A stretch of 64,000 nt of DNA from Enterococcus casseliflavus NBRC 100478 (lineage in GTDB: Bacteria; Bacillota; Bacilli; Lactobacillales; Enterococcaceae), in assembly GCF_001544095.1 (NCBI RefSeq), contig NZ_BCPT01000015.1:18214-82213 (forward strand), given 5' to 3'. The first letter of the stretch is position 1. Each line of letters starts with the position of its first letter. Shown in pieces: positions 26,343 to 34,691 of the stretch. The notes below the pieces were generated by a model. That model did not search any database. It saw only the letters and a program-made list of their open reading frames with translations, and was not told the DNA's origin. A program made the position numbers and the translations under genes.

Positions 26343-27680
26343 GGAGAGTGTAAAATATTTTGTGTAAATAGAAAAAAGGAAGTCCCTTCTGTAGAATAGA
26401 GTTACCACAACACATTCACAGAAGAGAGGACTTCCCTATGAACGATTTTACTACAGAAATTCTAAAGACTCTAGCGAACAAAGGCGATTTGAATGAATTA
26501 TTCCGTGTCCATTTGGAGAAAGCAGTCAATACGCTTCTCAAAACGGAGTTAACGGCTTTCCTAGATTACGAAAAGTATGATCGCATTGGTTTTAACACGG
26601 GTAATTCTCGTAACGGCTCCTATGACCGTACGGTCAAGACCGAGTATGGGGAACTTCATCTCCAGATTCCGCGCGACCGCAATGGTGAGTTCAAGCAACA
26701 GACTGTTCCTGCTTATAGACGGACGAATGACACGTTAGAGGAGACCGTCATTCACCTCTTCCGAAAAGGTATTACCATGTCGTAAATCGCAGACTTGATT
26801 GAGAAAATGTATGGGCATCACTACACGCCCCAAACCATGTCCAATATAACAAAATCATTTACAGAAGAGGTAACGGCGTTTAAAGGGCGGGAGCTTCATG
26901 ACCGTTATGCTGCTATTTATATGGACGCAACGTATATTCCGTTAAAGCGGAAAACCGTCGCCAAGGAAGCTATTCATATCGCAGTTGGCATTCGCCCGGA
27001 CGGATCAAAGGAAGTATTGAGCTATGCGATTGCACCGACTGAATCCATCACGATTTGGGAGGAAATTTTATTGGACCTTCAAGAGCGCGGTTTGAAAAAT
27101 GTCCTCCTGTTCATCACGGATGGCTTAAAGGGGATGGTAGGAGCGATTAGTCGGTTCTATCCCAAAGCTCGTTTTCAACATTGTTGTGTACACGTTTCCC
27201 GTAATATCAGTCACAAAGTGCGTGTCGATGATCGTAAGGAAGTCTGTGATGATTTTAAAATGGTGTATCAAGCCTCATCTAAAGAGGTGGCGTTGGAAGC
27301 ACGTGGTGCTTTTGCGGAAAAATGGAAAACCAGCTATCCAAAAGTGGTTGAATCGATTCTTTCGAACGATCACTTGCTCACTTTCTATGATTTCCCCTTG
27401 GCCATACGCAAGAGTATTTATTCTACGAACTTGATTGAATCCTTTAATAAGCAAATCAAGAAATACAGCCACCGCAAGGAACAGTTCCAAAACGAAGAGT
27501 CGATGGAACGTTTCTTAGTCTCGTCTTTTGATACTTACAACCAAAAATTCCTAGGTCGCAGTCATAAAGGCTTTCAACAGGCCGAAGGCGAACTTGAACA
27601 AATGCTAAGCCAACTGATTGAGAATTAGAAACAATCTGCAGTAGGGAAGAATCATTTACACAAAATTATTGACGCTCCCC
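26343..27680 (+). mobile_element. IS256-family insertion sequence with disabled transposase
   Basis: A 1338-bp element. The imperfect 27-bp ends start GGAGAGTG (26343) and, on the other strand, GGGGAGCG (27680), both running into TTTTGTGTAAAT. The family's 8-9 bp target duplication is absent; only ACTCA is shared by the flanks. This suggests rearrangement after insertion. It interrupts or borders the KAP-like fragment. Confidence 0.82.
26438..27628 (+). pseudogene. IS256-family transposase with in-frame stop
   Basis: A mutator-type transposase of 396 codons read in one frame, broken only by TAA at 26783-26785, where GITMSQIADLIEKMYG would be expected (CAA to TAA). Catalytic acidic residues are present: MDATYIPLKRK, FITDGLKGM, and NLIESFNKQIKKYSHRK. 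The two halves could be expressed separately (second from TTG 26795), but this family is not known to work split, so the copy is probably inactive unless helped in trans. Confidence 0.88.
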
Positions 27681-28421
27681 ACTCAAAAAAGTGCATATAA
27701 GCTTTTCAATGTATTAAATAATAAACTTCCTATTGTTTTTGTAGGTGATTTTGAGAATATAATTAATAATGAAAATGACTATCTAAGAAAGATTATTGAT
27801 CAAAGGGTTGAACTTCCTTATGTTTTACATCCTCAAAAAATTTGGGGAGACTATTTTGAAAGATTGGGTACTATCTTTGATTTAGAAATTAAAGAAAGCT
27901 TAGCAACAATATTTATAGAAGATAATAGAAATTTACGTGACTTAGATCAATTTAGTTTTTACCTAAAACAAGAATTAATAAAATACAAGAAGCTAGGACA
28001 TACACAAATTGAACAACAATTGGCAATTATTTATTTGTACTTATTTTATCCAGATAAGTACAAAGATACCCTTAAATCAAAAAAATTTTTAGGATCTGTG
28101 GAGTATCAAAAATATAAGAATGATGAAAAAAATCCTACACGTAGTTACCAAAAAAAAACTGAAGACTTACTTTCAGATATACTTGAATATAATCAAAATT
28201 ATCCCCAATGCTTCATTGATAATCCTGAGGGCTATTTTATTTATGAAAGTATCTCTAGCTTATCCATTGTAGACTGTGAAGAGATATTAAAAGATTCGGA
28301 ACTTCTGAGAAAGAATATAAAAGGAGTAGAATCTTTTAATGACGATTTTTTCCATTTCATTAGAAGTAGGTTTGAAAATTTTGATTCTACTATGAGAGAT
28401 AACTTATTACATCTGTCATGA
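27681..28421 (+). pseudogene. C-terminal fragment of a KAP-like P-loop ATPase
   Basis: An open frame runs out of the IS end through about 245 codons to TGA 28419-28421. It has no start codon with a ribosome site and no Walker motifs, but PIVFVGDFENI..YLRKIIDQRVELPYVLHP resembles the part of KAP-family ATPases after Walker B, followed by a helical region. I read it as the 3' part of a larger ATPase whose 5' part was cut off by the IS. The base composition (very AT-rich) differs from the surface gene it touches. KAP proteins include membrane-linked and phage-defence ATPases; which type is not decidable here. Confidence 0.5.
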
Positions 28422-28495
28422 GTTGACTGCAGAATCAGAAGATCTTGAAGTAACTGTCACTTATTCGCCAAACATGATCGAATCTACGGAGACCA

Positions 28496-29128
28496 AAGAG
28501 GTCAAGCAAACGATCCATTATGTTTATGAGGACGGTAAACAAGCCGCGTCAGACAAGACGGACACTGTGACTTTTACACGGACAGTGACAACGAATGAAG
28601 CAACAGGTGACAAAACTTTTAGTGAATGGCAAGCCAAAGATGATGATACAACGTTTGATGAAGTGAAAAGTCCTGAAATCAAAAACTATCACGCAGACAA
28701 AACAAGCATTGAGGAAGTCACAGGTTTGACAGCAGAGGACAAAGATCGCGAAGTGACTGTCACTTATTCGCCAAACATGATTGAATCTACGGAAACCAAA
28801 GAAGTCAAACAAACGATCCATTATATGTATGAAGACGGCAAAGAAGCCGCGTCAGACAATGTAGACACGGTCACGTTCACACGCACAGTGACAACGAATG
28901 AAGCAACAGGGGAAAATACCTATGGAGAATGGCAAGCCAAAGATGATGATACAACGTTTGATGAAGTGAAAAGTCCTGAAATCAAGAACTATCACGCAGA
29001 CAAAACAAGCATTGAGGAAGTCACAGGTTTGACAGCAGAGGACAAAGATCGCGAAGTGACTATCACTTATTCGCCAAACATGATTGAATCTACGGAAACC
29101 AAAGAAGTCAAACAAACGATCCATTATA
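28496..29128 (+). repeat. 303-bp tandem repeats (Mub-B2 type)
   Basis: Two full copies and the start of a third, each 303 bp, coding for about 101 residues beginning TKEVKQTIHY. Copies start at about 28493, 28796 and 29099 and are nearly identical at DNA level. Confidence 0.85.
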
Positions 29129-29130
29129 TG

Positions 29131-29810
29131 AAGGCAGTGCTGTTTTTAAAAATAGCTACAATCCCGCAAAAGGAAGTGCGGTTCTAGAAGCAAGTAAAGA
29201 ACTAACTGGCAAAGCACTAAGTGCAGATGAATATCGATTCCAGCTGTTGGACGAACAAGGGGAAGTGCTCCAAACCAAGACCAATGATGCCAACGGAAAA
29301 ATTTACTTCGATGCAATCGACTATGACCAAGCTGGCACATACAAGTATACGATCCGAGAAGTCGTAGGGACAGATAGCACGATCACCTATGACCAAACAG
29401 AATACCATGTAACCGTAAATGTGGAAGACCAATCGGGGCAATTAGTGGCAAGTCCAAGCTATGAAGGCAGTGCTGTTTTTAAAAATAGCTACAATCCCGC
29501 AAAAGGGAGTGCGGTTCTAGAAGCAAGTAAAGAATTGACTGGCAAAGCACTAAGTGCAGATGAATTTCAATTCCAGCTGTTGGACGAACAAGGGGAAGTG
29601 ATTCAAACCAAGAGCAATGATGCCAACGGAAAAATTTACTTCGATGCAATCGACTATGACCAAGCAGGCACATACAAGTATACGATCCGAGAAGTCGCAG
29701 GGACAGATAGCACGATCACTTATGACCAAACAGAATACCATGTAACCGTAAATGTGGAAGACCAATCTGGACAATTAGTGGCAAGTCCAGCGTACCAAGA
29801 ATCGATTATT
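29131..29810 (+). repeat. 333-bp tandem repeats (pilin isopeptide type)
   Basis: Two near-identical 333-bp units, coding for about 111 residues each, running from YEGSAVFKNSYNPAKGSAV to the next copy. Such domains form internal Lys-Asn isopeptide bonds in pilins and adhesins. Confidence 0.85.
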
Positions 29811-30318
29811 TTCAAGAATACTTATGTATCACCAAAACTTGGGAAAGTAACTCTAAAAAAAGTAGACAGCGAAACAGGAAAACTACTGGCAAATGCAGAG
29901 TTTGAGCTGCAAGATTCGAAAGGAAATATTGTACAAAAAAACATAGTTACGAGCAAAGATGGAAAGGTTGAGATAAGTAATTTAGAAGTAGGAGAGTATC
30001 AGTTGATTGAAACCAAAGCACCGAGTGGTTATCAAATTGATAAAACACCGATCAAATTTTCAATAAATGATCGCTCCACTAATATATCGAAGCCAAAAGT
30101 GTTAGAAAAAGAAAATAAAAGGATAAAAAAATCAGACAGTGCTGCTCTGCCTAAGACAGGAGAAACTGCAGATCAACGATATGTTCTCGTTGGATTGTTT
30201 TGTATTATTGGTTTCATCTTGTTAATGATATTTAAAATTTTAAAGGTCAAGAAACAATCTTAATCTTGCATACTATGAATGAGAAAAAGAGCTATCAAAT
30301 AAGATTAGTCATATCAAC

Positions 30319-30348
30319 AAAAGGAGCTGGATTCCCCAGCTCCTTTTA
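30319..30348. terminator. Bidirectional terminator
   Basis: Perfect stem AAAAGGAGCTGG / CCAGCTCCTTTT, between the surface-protein stop and the stop of the convergent PRD regulator. Confidence 0.85.
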
Positions 30349-32280
30349 TAATTGCTTTATACAGCTCAAAAAGTGGTGATAGTCACTATTTTGCAGGATT
30401 GCTTGTTGAATATCTTCACGATCCATCAACTCTAATAAAAGACTATAGATTTCTTCGGTATCTTCATATTCGTCTTTTTGAATCGCAAAGAGAAAGACGA
30501 ATTTAACCAAATCACCATTTCCCCAATCAACGCCGTCAGGAATGATCGCCACTGAAACGGCTGAGCGTTTTGCCATCAAGGTCATGGGATGGGGGATAGC
30601 AAGCCACTCGTTAATATTGGTCTGATTGATTGCTTCTCGTTTTTTCACACTGTCATAAAAATCTTGGGGCACAAAATCTTTTTGGTACAGTTGCTGCGCC
30701 ATTTTCTTTAGTAAGGTTTCTTTATCTGCATGATTTTCATGAAGAAAAAATGCTTTTTGAAACAATGAATAGATACCATCTTTTGATTCACTGAGCGTTT
30801 CAATGAACGGTTCGATTTTGCCAATTTCTTTATCTAGCTTGGCCATGTTGATGTAAATAGAAGGAACCGAGAACTGTTCTAATGGAACGGTTGTGATCAC
30901 AAAATCAATGGCAGAAAGATCACATTGTTGTAGCTCGACGTAAGAAAAGCGATCAACGACTTCGATCGTTTCTTGATAGTGCTTGATAATTTTTGCTTCA
31001 ATAATACGACTCATGGCTCGACCGGTTCCGCAAACAAGGATGACGCGATGTTTATGATGATTTCTGATGGAACTCCTTTCCATAGCACCTGCGATGTGCA
31101 AAGCGATATAGCCGATCTCATCAGGAGAAAAATAAAAACCGTGTTTCAGGCTTACCGTTTCTAAATGAGTCAAACATAAATCATAAGCCTGTGGAAAAGA
31201 TTTTCTGATCGTTGCCAGCAATGGATTGCTACGGCGTGCATCCATTAGATTCATGTTGATAAAGCCCTCAATATGAGATGTCAAATCGTCTATTAGCATC
31301 TTGTCTGTCTCTAACGCATAGTTTGACGTCTGTTTGATCGCAGTTAATAATTCTTCCACAATGGCTTTCGCAGTTTTCGTGGAAGAATCGCTTGCATCGC
31401 CTGTTTCAACTAAACGTGGTGCATTCATCGCAAGATAGTAAATGAAGTATTGTTTTTCTCCAGCAGTCAATTGTATATCAAATGCATGATCGATTTCTTC
31501 TAAGAAGTGACCAACAACTTTCTGGGCGTCTTCTTTGAGCGCGGGCACGTGCAAGGGAAATTCGTTGATCTGATGGCCAGCTATAAAGCGACTGATTGCT
31601 AAAGCAAAATGAGAAAGAATGTTTTTATGATAGTAGTCAGAGTCTAACAAGTCTAAGGGCGCCAGATGATTTAATGACAATTCTTGCAAGCGGGTCAGAT
31701 CAATCGTATCAAACAACTCAAGTTCCATTTCCGTAAAACCCACCAAATACTCTTGGAGATCTTTTTCAATCAAAAGATCACTGATTGCTTGTCGCTTGGC
31801 GAATTCGTTACCCAAGACTTCAAAGCCAATATTTGGACGATTTACTATTTTTAATTGATAGGTCGCTAAATTGTCTCGAGCCGTTTTTAAGTATGAGTAA
31901 AAGGTGTTTTTACTAATAAATAATCGATCAAGAAAATCATCTAAGGATAAAGGGTTTTCATTCTTAAATAAAAGGAAAAGTAGATAGGCTTGTCGTTCTT
32001 CACTCGTAGTTAGAAAGGACTCGGTAGTCGACATACTTTCAGTCCACCAGTCATGAAATCGTTCTTTTGAACCAATAGACAACAAATAGCCTTGCCCTCG
32101 AATCAACTTGATGGAGGCACCCACATTTGTTAACAAATCATTCAAATTTGCAATGTCGGTCCGAACCGTTCGCTCAGAAATCGAGAAGCTTTTTGTTAAC
32201 TCCTTCATTGGTAGCGGCGCCGTTTGTCTAGTTAATACTTCCATTAGATCATCTAATCGTTGATAAGCAAGTTTTGACAC
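30346..32280 (-). CDS. PRD-containing PTS-controlled activator (LicR/MtlR type)
   Basis: Multidomain regulator of 644 aa. Two N-terminal helix-turn-helix domains (SKLAYQRLDDLMEVL..., SISERTVRTDIANL) are followed by two PRD modules with conserved histidines, an EIIB-like domain with Cys (VILVCGTGRAMS) and an EIIA-like domain (EWLAIPHPMTLM) with a phosphorylatable His. PTS phosphorylation of such proteins couples gene activity to sugar transport. The frame is open to 32373, but GTG 32280 right behind CGGAGGTG is the proper start; the longer form would run into the operator region. It is divergent from the PTS genes and is their probable activator. Confidence 0.9.
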   Translation of the reverse strand: MSKLAYQRLDDLMEVLTRQTAPLPMKELTKSFSISERTVRTDIANLNDLLTNVGASIKLIRGQGYLLSIGSKERFHDWWTESMSTTESFLTTSEERQAYLLFLLFKNENPLSLDDFLDRLFISKNTFYSYLKTARDNLATYQLKIVNRPNIGFEVLGNEFAKRQAISDLLIEKDLQEYLVGFTEMELELFDTIDLTRLQELSLNHLAPLDLLDSDYYHKNILSHFALAISRFIAGHQINEFPLHVPALKEDAQKVVGHFLEEIDHAFDIQLTAGEKQYFIYYLAMNAPRLVETGDASDSSTKTAKAIVEELLTAIKQTSNYALETDKMLIDDLTSHIEGFINMNLMDARRSNPLLATIRKSFPQAYDLCLTHLETVSLKHGFYFSPDEIGYIALHIAGAMERSSIRNHHKHRVILVCGTGRAMSRIIEAKIIKHYQETIEVVDRFSYVELQQCDLSAIDFVITTVPLEQFSVPSIYINMAKLDKEIGKIEPFIETLSESKDGIYSLFQKAFFLHENHADKETLLKKMAQQLYQKDFVPQDFYDSVKKREAINQTNINEWLAIPHPMTLMAKRSAVSVAIIPDGVDWGNGDLVKFVFLFAIQKDEYEDTEEIYSLLLELMDREDIQQAILQNSDYHHFLSCIKQL

Positions 32281-32351
32281 TTGTTTCACCTCCGTGCTCT
32301 TTCTCATCATACAATAGAAAGAATAAGAATGAAATGCTTCACCAGTACCGA

Positions 32352-32422
32352 AAATTTCCAGAAGAGTTGGCAATCATTTTGGAAAACGCTTTACTAATGA
32401 TTGCCACTTGAATTGGAAATTT
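32352..32422. promoter_or_regulatory. 71-bp nested dyad between regulator and PTS operon
   Basis: Two inverted repeats share one centre (32387). The inner arms are GGCAATCATT (32369-32378) and AATGATTGCC (32396-32405); the outer arms are AAATTTCCA (32352-32360) and TGGAAATTT (32414-32422). A weak cre-like core, GAAAACGCTTT, sits at the centre. This is the obvious candidate operator for the divergent PRD activator and perhaps CcpA. Confidence 0.7.
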
Positions 32423-32527
32423 GTTGTGTTTACATCGTGAATTAGAAACCGTAAATTAAACGTGTACAGAAAATAAACCACACGAATTACGCTAATGGTT
32501 TCATAATAAAGGAAAGGAGCAGATGAG

Positions 32528-32989
32528 ATGGATTTTCAGAAAAAAAATATTCTCTTGAATGTGGCTGTTACATCAAAAGAAGAACTGTTTCACGTAATTG
32601 CGCATCATGCCTATGAATCAGGGATCGTTACCAATGCAGCAGATACATGTGCGGCATTCATTGAACGGGAAGCACAATATTCAACCGGCTTACAAGAAGG
32701 CTTTGCTATTCCACATGCAAAAGCTGAACCCGTTTTGGAACCGACCGTTTTGTTTATTCGTTTAGAGCAAGCCATCGAATGGGAAACCTTCGATGATTCA
32801 GCAGTCAAAAATGTGTTTGCTTTGATGGTTCCTAAAAAAGATGAAGGAACGGTGCATCTGCAAATGTTGAGTCGCCTAGCAACCGCATTGCTTGAAGAGA
32901 CATTCATCCAGCAGATTCAACAATCAGAAGACAAAGCTTATTTAGCAGAATTGATCAAAAAGGAAATGATGGGAGAGAAAATTGTATGA
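32528..32989 (+). CDS. Fructose-type PTS EIIA component
   Basis: Cytosolic phosphotransfer protein of 153 aa. His63 in GFAIPHAKAE is the phosphorylation site. It accepts phosphate from HPr and passes it to EIIB, encoded in the next gene with a 4-base overlap. Ribosome site AAAGGAG. With the alpha-mannosidase downstream, the sugar is likely a mannoside such as mannosylglycerate, by analogy with MngA/MngB. Confidence 0.92.
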   Translation: MDFQKKNILLNVAVTSKEELFHVIAHHAYESGIVTNAADTCAAFIEREAQYSTGLQEGFAIPHAKAEPVLEPTVLFIRLEQAIEWETFDDSAVKNVFALMVPKKDEGTVHLQMLSRLATALLEETFIQQIQQSEDKAYLAELIKKEMMGEKIV

Positions 32990-33309
32990 AAATAGTAGGA
33001 ATTTCCGCCTGTCCAGCTGGATTGGCACATACACCGATGGCGGCAAAAGCTTTAGAAAAAGCTGGTGTGAAACTTGGCTATGAGGTCAAGATCGAACAGC
33101 AAGGCTCATTAGGGCAAGTCAATGAGATCACTGCAGCCGAAGCAAAAGAAGCGGATTTCTTGCTTTTAGCGACTGACCAAAAAGTTGTTGGGATGGAACG
33201 GTTTGAAGGAAAACCGCAAATTCGAGTAAATATCAATACGTGTATCAAGGCACCGGAAGCGGTGCTGAAGAAATGTGTAGCTGCTGTTGAACAAAGAAAC
33301 GCAAACTAA
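32986..33309 (+). CDS. Fructose-type PTS EIIB component
   Basis: Protein of 107 aa starting MKIVGISACPAGLAHTPMAAKALEKAG; Cys9 is the phosphocysteine. It overlaps EIIA by 4 bases and precedes EIIC by 15. It hands phosphate to the sugar during transport. Confidence 0.93.
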   Translation: MKIVGISACPAGLAHTPMAAKALEKAGVKLGYEVKIEQQGSLGQVNEITAAEAKEADFLLLATDQKVVGMERFEGKPQIRVNINTCIKAPEAVLKKCVAAVEQRNAN

Positions 33310-33324
33310 AGGAAAGAGGCAAGG

Positions 33325-34428
33325 ATGATGAAAAGAGTTCTAGCAGATTTAAAAGGCCACTTGATGAGTGGAATTAGTTTTGTACTGCCATTGATTATTG
33401 GTGCTTCACTGGTTGTTGCCATTCCGAAAATGATTGCTCTTGGTATGGGGATCACAAGCTTAGATCCTTATGCTGACACGGAAGGCTTTAAACATGCGCT
33501 TTATTTGATTGAACAAGTAGGGTGGGCAGGAATCGGCTTGATCAATACTGTCTTGGCTGGTTTTATCGCGTATTCTGTTGGAGATAAGGCTGCGCTAGGT
33601 GCCGGCTTTATCGGTGGTGCAGTCGCTTCTAGCACCAATGCTGGGTTTTTAGGGGCAGTTATTGCTGGGTTCTTAGCAGGATACTTAGTGAAGTGGGCGA
33701 AAGAACATATCAAATTACCGGAGTCGTTTGCTGGGGTGATGCCGTTGGTAATTTTACCTTTGATTGCTACATTGTCCGTAGCAATCGTCATGGGCGCCTT
33801 ACTCTCTGAGCCCTTGGCGTGGATCAATACTAGTTTGGTTGAATGGATCCGAACCATGATTGAAAATGACGTTAACAAAATTTTACTGGCATTCATCATG
33901 GGGGCAATGATTGGCTCTGACTTAGGGGGACCTGTAAACAAAGCTGCTTGGATGGCAGGAAATGTGTTACTAGCGGAAGGAGTCTATTTACCAGCCATCA
34001 TCGTGAACGTTGCGATTTGTGCGGTACCATTTGGATATGCCTTAGCAACTTTGTTCCACAAAAATCGATTCAACAAAGAGCTACTGGATGCTGGGCGTAA
34101 TAACTTTATTATGGGGTTCATCGGAATCACAGAAGGAGCAATTCCTTTTACATTAGTCAATCCATTACGGCTTGTGCCGATCAACATGTTGGGAGGTGCA
34201 ATTGCTTCTGGTTTGGGGATCGCATTAGGAATGTATGACAAAATGCCACCAGTTGGGGGAATCTACGGCTTCTTCACTGTTGGAAACGGTTGGGCGTATT
34301 TGATTGGACTATTTGCAGGAGCAGCCTTCATCGGTTTTGTCGCGCCTTTATTCGTGAATTTCAATAAGCAAGAAGAACAAACAGAAGATATTGCCCTCGA
34401 TGATATTGAAGTGAGCTTTGAAAACTAA
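33325..34428 (+). CDS. Fructose-type PTS EIIC permease
   Basis: Membrane channel of 367 aa with about eight to ten spans and the fructose-family signatures GHLMSGISFVLPLIIG, GGAVASSTNAGFLGAVIAGFLAGY and GSDLGGPVNKAAW. In E. coli MngA the three domains are fused; here IIA, IIB and IIC are separate. The sugar is not provable from sequence. Confidence 0.92.
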   Translation: MMKRVLADLKGHLMSGISFVLPLIIGASLVVAIPKMIALGMGITSLDPYADTEGFKHALYLIEQVGWAGIGLINTVLAGFIAYSVGDKAALGAGFIGGAVASSTNAGFLGAVIAGFLAGYLVKWAKEHIKLPESFAGVMPLVILPLIATLSVAIVMGALLSEPLAWINTSLVEWIRTMIENDVNKILLAFIMGAMIGSDLGGPVNKAAWMAGNVLLAEGVYLPAIIVNVAICAVPFGYALATLFHKNRFNKELLDAGRNNFIMGFIGITEGAIPFTLVNPLRLVPINMLGGAIASGLGIALGMYDKMPPVGGIYGFFTVGNGWAYLIGLFAGAAFIGFVAPLFVNFNKQEEQTEDIALDDIEVSFEN

Positions 34429-34632
34429 GTAACAAGGCTGATTAGCTAAATAGTAGCAAAAGAAAAGGCACGAGCAGGTGATTTTTCAAGAACGCTTTAA
34501 GGTATCTGACAAGGACAAGACTTGGGGAAGAAAACAAGAGTATTTGAAGAGAAACGATTTTCAAAATTCGAAGCATTTATGTAAGGATCAAATGATGCGT
34601 ACCAGATGGTAAAAAAATTGAGAAAAATTAAT

Positions 34633-34668
34633 AGGCACGAACGACACCCATCGTTACGTGCCTTTTTT
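34633..34668 (+). terminator. Terminator before the alpha-mannosidase
   Basis: Stem AGGCACG / CGTGCCT with an additional inner pairing (AACGA / TCGTT) and TTTTTT. It sits between the PTS genes and the mannosidase, so the latter needs readthrough or its own promoter. Confidence 0.75.
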
Positions 34669-34691
34669 AATCACGGGAGAGGAATGATTGA

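Larger units (their letters stand above)
28423..30263 (+). pseudogene. LPXTG surface protein, 5'-truncated and frameshifted
   Basis: Read 5' to 3': the last part of one Mub-B2-type repeat, then two complete 101-residue repeats (TKEVKQTIHYVYEDGK... to TVTYSPNMIES), then the first residues of a third. At about 29129 the frame changes, entering two pilin-type (Spy0128/FctA-like) repeats of 111 residues (KELTGKALSADE...TYKYTIREV...YHVTVNVED), a SpaA/Cna-B-like domain (KVDSETGKLLANAEFEL...YQLIETKAPSGY), and the sortase signal LPKTGE with membrane span and KVKKQS tail. The N-terminus and signal peptide are missing. The protein would have been a covalently anchored adhesin. Confidence 0.87.

Noticed and set aside
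28549..29774. Series of minus-strand frames with repeated sequence
   Set aside because: They are the antisense of the surface-protein repeats and vary only because the repeats do.
28493..29810. CRISPR-like or satellite repeats
   Set aside because: The 303- and 333-bp repeats are coding repeats of a cell-wall protein; no short repeats with unique spacers are present in the window.
32381..32394. Stand-alone cre site upstream of the mannoside PTS
   Set aside because: Three mismatches to the consensus; kept only as a note within the larger dyad.
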